A DNA stretch of 9,105 nucleotides, from positions 1-9,105 of the forward strand of contig VFHG01000098.1 of the NCBI GenBank assembly GCA_009392075.1. Reading direction: 5' to 3'. The first letter of the stretch is position 1, and each line of letters starts with the position of its first letter. The DNA is from SAR202 cluster bacterium (GTDB lineage: Bacteria; Chloroflexota; Dehalococcoidia; UBA3495). Below are positions 6,502 to 9,105 of this stretch, piece by piece. The notes under the pieces are model-generated. The model saw only the letters and a list, made by a program, of their open reading frames with translations, was not told where the DNA came from and ran no database searches. Made by a program: the position numbers and the translations under genes.

Positions 6502-7776
6502 ATGACGACTAACGACCTTGCGCTAAGCGGACTGAGGATATTGGACTTGAGCCAAGTGGCGGCCGGGCCCTACGCGACCATGTTTTTTGGCTTCATGGGG
6601 GCCGAGGTGATTAAACTGGAGTCCCGCTCTCGGATGGACATCAATCGGGGGCGGGCCAGGCCGGGACCCCGCGACCCACGGGTATACCCCGGCGGAGAGC
6701 AGGGTGAACGCCCCTGGGACCGCACCGCGCACCACGTGCACCGGAACATCAACAAACTGTCGGTCACACTAGACTTGGCCGACCCTCGCGGCAAAGGACT
6801 TTTCCTTGGCCTGGTCCGGGTCAGCGACGTGTTGGTGGAGAATTACCGCGGATCGGTGATGGACCGGCTGGGACTGGGCTATGAAGCCATGTCCCGAGAA
6901 AATTCGCAGTTGGTCTACCTGAAGATCAGCAGCCAGGGCGCTACCGGCCCCGAAGCCAACTACGGCTCCCTCGGCTCCACCCTGGAACAGACGGCGGGTC
7001 TGGCCTCGATCACCGGATACGACAACGGGCTGCCTCTAATGACCAACGAGGTCTATCCCGATCCAGTCGTGGGTATCTTGGCCTTCGGCGCGCTAATGGC
7101 TGCGTTAAGGCGGCGGCACCAGACCGGCCACGGATGCCTAGTCGATCTCTCCCAAAGGGAAGTCACTTCCATGCTGCTTGGCGAATCGGTACTGGATTTC
7201 TCGGTTAGCGGCCGGGTGGCCGGGACAATGGGAAACAGGCACCGGGACATGGCGCCTCAAAACGTTTACCCATGCACGGGTGACGACATGTGGGTTGCGG
7301 TCTCGGTCGGCTCCCAGGACGAGTGGGCTGGTCTATGCCGGGCCATTGGTCAACCTGAATTGGAAACTAACGCCAGGTTCCAAGACTCTAAGGGCCGCCG
7401 CGAAAACCATGACGCATTGGACGAGATAATCTCGTCATGGACTCAGCAATGCGACCACTACCAGGCCATGCACCTGCTCCAAGCGGAGGGAGTGCCCGCC
7501 GGTGCGGTGCTCAAGGGCAGCGAGACCATCGTCGAACCCCACTTGGATGCCAGGGGGTTCTGGGACATGGTCGACCACCCGGAAGCGGGCATCTACAAGC
7601 AGACGACTCTCCCTTGGGTGCTATCCAAGAGCCCCAGGCAAACGACTGTGCCGGCGGCATCGCTGGGTGAGCACAATTACCAGGTGCTGGGCGGCCTGCT
7701 GGGCCTTTCGACCAGCGAGATCGACGACCTGGTAGCCAGCGGAATCACCGGCGACGTGCCCAATCCCGACGCCTAA
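6502..7776 (+). CDS. CaiB/BaiF family III CoA-transferase, type B (catalytic Asp present)
   Basis: A 424-residue family III CoA-transferase. Visible are LSGLRILDLSQVAAGPYAT (8-26), GAEVIKLE (33-40), VLVENYRGSVMDRLGLGYEA (110-129), the catalytic-region segment EVYPDPVVG with Asp187 aligning to Asp169 of formyl-CoA transferase, TGHGCLVDLS (208-217) and the C-terminal end LGEHNYQVLGGLLGL (388-402). It shares with the minus-strand type B protein an MGNR...AP..VY.C....WVA block (243-266) and a GRR..HD.LD...(S/E)W segment. It has about 30 extra, Arg/Pro-rich residues near 42-78 relative to that protein. The open frame reaches back to 6418 inside the previous gene, but the ATG at 6502 gives the family N-terminus and lies 7 bp after the upstream stop, with the G-rich AAGGCGGGGA 11 nt before it. 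It probably forms a complex with the type A product. Its stop is 1 bp from the stop of the convergent gene. Confidence 0.93.
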   Translation: MTTNDLALSGLRILDLSQVAAGPYATMFFGFMGAEVIKLESRSRMDINRGRARPGPRDPRVYPGGEQGERPWDRTAHHVHRNINKLSVTLDLADPRGKGLFLGLVRVSDVLVENYRGSVMDRLGLGYEAMSRENSQLVYLKISSQGATGPEANYGSLGSTLEQTAGLASITGYDNGLPLMTNEVYPDPVVGILAFGALMAALRRRHQTGHGCLVDLSQREVTSMLLGESVLDFSVSGRVAGTMGNRHRDMAPQNVYPCTGDDMWVAVSVGSQDEWAGLCRAIGQPELETNARFQDSKGRRENHDALDEIISSWTQQCDHYQAMHLLQAEGVPAGAVLKGSETIVEPHLDARGFWDMVDHPEAGIYKQTTLPWVLSKSPRQTTVPAASLGEHNYQVLGGLLGLSTSEIDDLVASGITGDVPNPDA

Positions 7777-7777
7777 C

Positions 7778-8230
7778 CTAAAGCCCCATCGCCGCCAACC
7801 CTACCTTAGCCAGTTCATCATCAGCGTTGTGCCCGCGTATACCACCAACGCCGATGCCGCCCAGGATAGAGCCGTTCTGGATGATTGTTACGCCTCCCTG
7901 TTCGTAGGTGATCATCGGGTCGCCGTTCTCACTGACACTTTGGCCGATGCTGGACATATTCTGTCCCCAATCGCCGCTGTTGATGCCCAGAATGGCGGCG
8001 GTGTAGGCCTTGCGCACAGCGTGCCTTCGAGTGAACACCCGGGCATTGTTCATCTTGGCGAAGGCTTCCATGTTCCCGGAAGCGTCGACGATAGCCATGC
8101 AAACCGGCGTTTCCGATGTTGCCTGGGCTTGGTCCATCATCGCTTTCATGGCCGCCTGCACCTGGTCCAGTGTCAGATTGTGTTCGGCGATGGACATGCA
8201 GGGACGCGAATTTTCGTTGTGCGTTGACAT
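7778..8230 (-). CDS. GlcG/HbpS family protein (DUF336)
   Basis: A 150-residue protein of the GlcG/HbpS (DUF336) family, usual length 130-160. Visible are LTLDQVQAAMKAMMDQA (19-35), the core strand VCMAIVDASGNMEAF (43-57), the helix AVRKAYTAAI (71-80), and the glycine-rich end GGVTIIQNGSILGGIGVGG (112-130) followed by ADDELAKVGLAA. No signal peptide is apparent, so it is probably cytoplasmic. Members include the HbpS haem-binding sensor partner of Streptomyces and uncharacterised proteins found beside glycolate, diol and aromatic catabolism genes; no enzyme activity is established for most. The ATG at 8230 is chosen because AAGGAGG lies 8 nt upstream; the internal ATG at 8197 has no such site. 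It is transcribed towards the type B transferase and away from the phosphoesterase gene. Its role here is unknown; a ligand- or cofactor-binding accessory to the CoA pathway is only a guess. Confidence 0.88.
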   Translation of the reverse strand: MSTHNENSRPCMSIAEHNLTLDQVQAAMKAMMDQAQATSETPVCMAIVDASGNMEAFAKMNNARVFTRRHAVRKAYTAAILGINSGDWGQNMSSIGQSVSENGDPMITYEQGGVTIIQNGSILGGIGVGGIRGHNADDELAKVGLAAMGL

Positions 8231-8252
8231 CTAGTCAACCTCCTTGATCTAG
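8231..8252 (-). promoter_or_regulatory. imperfect inverted repeat with Shine-Dalgarno in its loop
   Basis: The arms CTAGTCAA (8231-8238) and TTGATCTAG (8244-8252) pair over 8 bp with one bulged base (8248), enclosing the 5-nt loop CCTCC. In the minus-strand mRNA the loop reads GGAGG, which is the ribosome-binding site of the GlcG-family gene, and the 3' arm ends directly against its ATG. It could be a translation-modulating hairpin, an operator for a dimeric repressor, or chance. The structure is seen directly; its function is inferred. Confidence 0.45.
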
Positions 8253-8276
8253 TGGGTTTGTTAAAACACACCTGGG

Positions 8277-8285
8277 ATTGTACCA
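8277..8285 (-). promoter_or_regulatory. candidate extended -10 promoter for the GlcG-family gene
   Basis: The minus strand reads TGGTACAAT, matching the extended -10 form TGnTATAAT with one mismatch. No convincing -35 is seen, which extended -10 promoters can tolerate. Initiation near 8270 would give a leader of about 40 nt containing the inverted repeat before the ATG at 8230. In the same 127-bp divergent region, TAGAAT at 8309-8314 on the plus strand is a weak -10 candidate for the phosphoesterase operon. Motif match only. Confidence 0.33.
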
Positions 8286-8357
8286 ACAGGGCAGTGATAG
8301 TTTGCGTGTAGAATACCGGAGGCGCACATTACCCCAGAATAGTACGGAGTTCACACG

Positions 8358-8921
8358 ATGAGATTGGGAGTAATCTCCGACACCCACAACCCCAGCGTTG
8401 GTGAGGAACCACCGCAGGAGGTTTTATCAGCCTTTGAGGGCGTGGACGCGATAATCCATGCTGGTGACATCTACCAACCTTCATGCCTCGACTGGCTGGA
8501 GAAGATCGCTCCGGTCTATGCTGTTGAGTTGGGCGCCGAGGCACATTTCAACGAAGATGCCCGGGTGGTGGACATGTTTCGAGTCCTAAATCTTGGGGGA
8601 CACACCATCGGCCTAATCCATGACCTGTTGGTGCCGGGCATGGCCCAGGAAGTCACTGAATTCAGTCCCTTGTCCAAGCATTTCCCATCGGACACTTCTC
8701 TATCCACCGCCCTTGAGAAAGTATTTGACACAGAGGTCGATATCGTGATTTTCGGCCACACCCACTACCCGGTGGTTGAAGAGTTCCAGGGGATATTGAT
8801 GTTGAACCCAGGCAGCCCCAGCCTGCCCAAACAGATACGGCGATTGGGCCAGGTTGCGGTGCTCGAACTCGACGGGGACCGCAAGAGCGCAGAGATCATA
8901 GACCTTTCCACCTTTAGCTGA
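8358..8921 (+). CDS. YfcE/MJ0936-like metallophosphoesterase
   Basis: A 187-residue calcineurin-like metallophosphoesterase of the small YfcE/MJ0936 phosphodiesterase type (usually 160-190 residues), cytoplasmic. Metal-site motifs seen: Asp8 and His10 in ISDTHN, Asp37 in IHAGD, His88 in LIHDL, and His134/His136 in FGHTHYP. The NPGSPSLPKQ segment (150-159) is also typical. The usual GN(C/M)D motif, whose Asn binds metal, is not recognisable: the expected place reads VELGAEAHFNED (56-67). The usual HG after the third histidine motif is HD. Activity may therefore be altered, or Asn65 may substitute. The ATG at 8358 has GGAG 8 nt upstream. The next gene, a CaiB-like transferase, starts 15 bp after its stop, so the two are probably co-transcribed. 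Family members hydrolyse phosphodiesters in vitro; the natural substrate, and the link to CoA metabolism, is unknown. Confidence 0.9.
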   Translation: MRLGVISDTHNPSVGEEPPQEVLSAFEGVDAIIHAGDIYQPSCLDWLEKIAPVYAVELGAEAHFNEDARVVDMFRVLNLGGHTIGLIHDLLVPGMAQEVTEFSPLSKHFPSDTSLSTALEKVFDTEVDIVIFGHTHYPVVEEFQGILMLNPGSPSLPKQIRRLGQVAVLELDGDRKSAEIIDLSTFS

Positions 8922-8936
8922 TCAAGGAGGCCTTTG

Positions 8937-9105
8937 ATGGGGCCGCAAGGACCTTCGTTATTATTGGAACAATTCGGCCCGTTGCAGGGTGTTCGGGTCC
9001 TGTCGACAGGCACCATCGTGGCCGAGCCCGTGGCTGCCGGTATGGCGGCGGAGATGGGCGCCGAGGTCATCCACATCGAGCGGCCCGGAGGGGGCGAGGA
9101 CTGGC
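8937..9105 (+). CDS. CaiB-like family III CoA-transferase (3' partial)
   Basis: Only the first 56 codons are in the window. After a short leader (MGPQGPSLLLEQ), the protein reads FGPLQGVRVLSTGTIVAEP (13-31) and AAEMGAEVIHIERPGGGEDW (37-56). This is the first beta-alpha-beta unit of the CaiB/BaiF fold. The FGPL.G.RV opening, an AEP/AGP turn and GAEVI.IE recall E. coli CaiB (carnitine CoA-transferase) more than the four other transferases here, so it is a third subtype. The start at 8937 is well supported by AAGGAGG at 8924-8930 with 6-nt spacing. The catalytic Asp region lies beyond the window. It follows the phosphoesterase stop by 15 bp, suggesting one transcript. Substrate unknown; a racemase-like member of the same family cannot be excluded from this fragment. 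Confidence 0.85.
   Translation, partial: MGPQGPSLLLEQFGPLQGVRVLSTGTIVAEPVAAGMAAEMGAEVIHIERPGGGEDW

Noticed and set aside
2734..7776. Asp/Glu in the V-D-x-S-x-x-[DE] segment as the catalytic residue of the transferases
   Set aside because: Counting along formyl-CoA transferase and CaiB places Asp169 upstream, four residues before the conserved Gly; the later acid is a different, non-catalytic position.
1..9105. CRISPR arrays, tRNA or rRNA genes, insertion sequences, transposase or phage genes
   Set aside because: No regularly spaced direct repeats, cloverleaf-like segments, terminal inverted repeats or mobile-element proteins were seen; apart from short gaps the window is filled by metabolic coding genes.

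Overview
This is a GC-rich bacterial window with compact operons, good Shine-Dalgarno sites and ATG/GTG starts. It is dominated by CoA-ester metabolism and holds five CaiB/BaiF (family III) CoA-transferase genes in 9.1 kb. Gene content and style fit an uncultured heterotroph such as a Chloroflexota (SAR202/Dehalococcoidia-like) or actinobacterial lineage. That placement is inference from gene content only, since no rRNA or other phylogenetic marker is present.

Layout: (1) The 3' part of an NHL-repeat beta-propeller gene on + (2-799) ends at a strong, apparently bidirectional terminator (838-871). (2) A minus-strand operon read from 5106 down to 951 encodes CoA-transferase type A, CoA-transferase type B, a crotonase-fold protein and an alpha/beta hydrolase. 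The gaps are 3, 32 and 47 bp. (3) Back-to-back with it is a plus-strand operon (5304-7776) encoding a second type A and a second type B transferase, 7 bp apart. (4) A GlcG/HbpS-family gene on minus (7778-8230) converges on this operon with a 1-bp gap. (5) Across a 127-bp divergent intergenic region, a plus-strand operon starts with a YfcE-like metallophosphoesterase (8358-8921). It continues 15 bp later into a fifth CaiB-like transferase that runs off the window.

The central observation is the mirror-image B<-A | A->B arrangement at 2734-7776. The two A proteins resemble each other more than they resemble the B proteins, and the reverse also holds. When aligned by eye to formyl-CoA transferase and CaiB, the catalytic Asp (Asp169) is kept in both B proteins (D160, D187). 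It is replaced in both A proteins (E179, L176). This suggests two obligate heteromeric CoA-transferases, each with a catalytic B subunit and a degenerate A subunit, comparable in layout to BbsEF. The minus operon adds a crotonase-fold protein lacking both canonical hydratase glutamates and an alpha/beta hydrolase with an intact triad. A plausible overall role is activation of one or two organic acids as CoA thioesters, followed by transformation or hydrolysis. The substrate cannot be read from the sequence.
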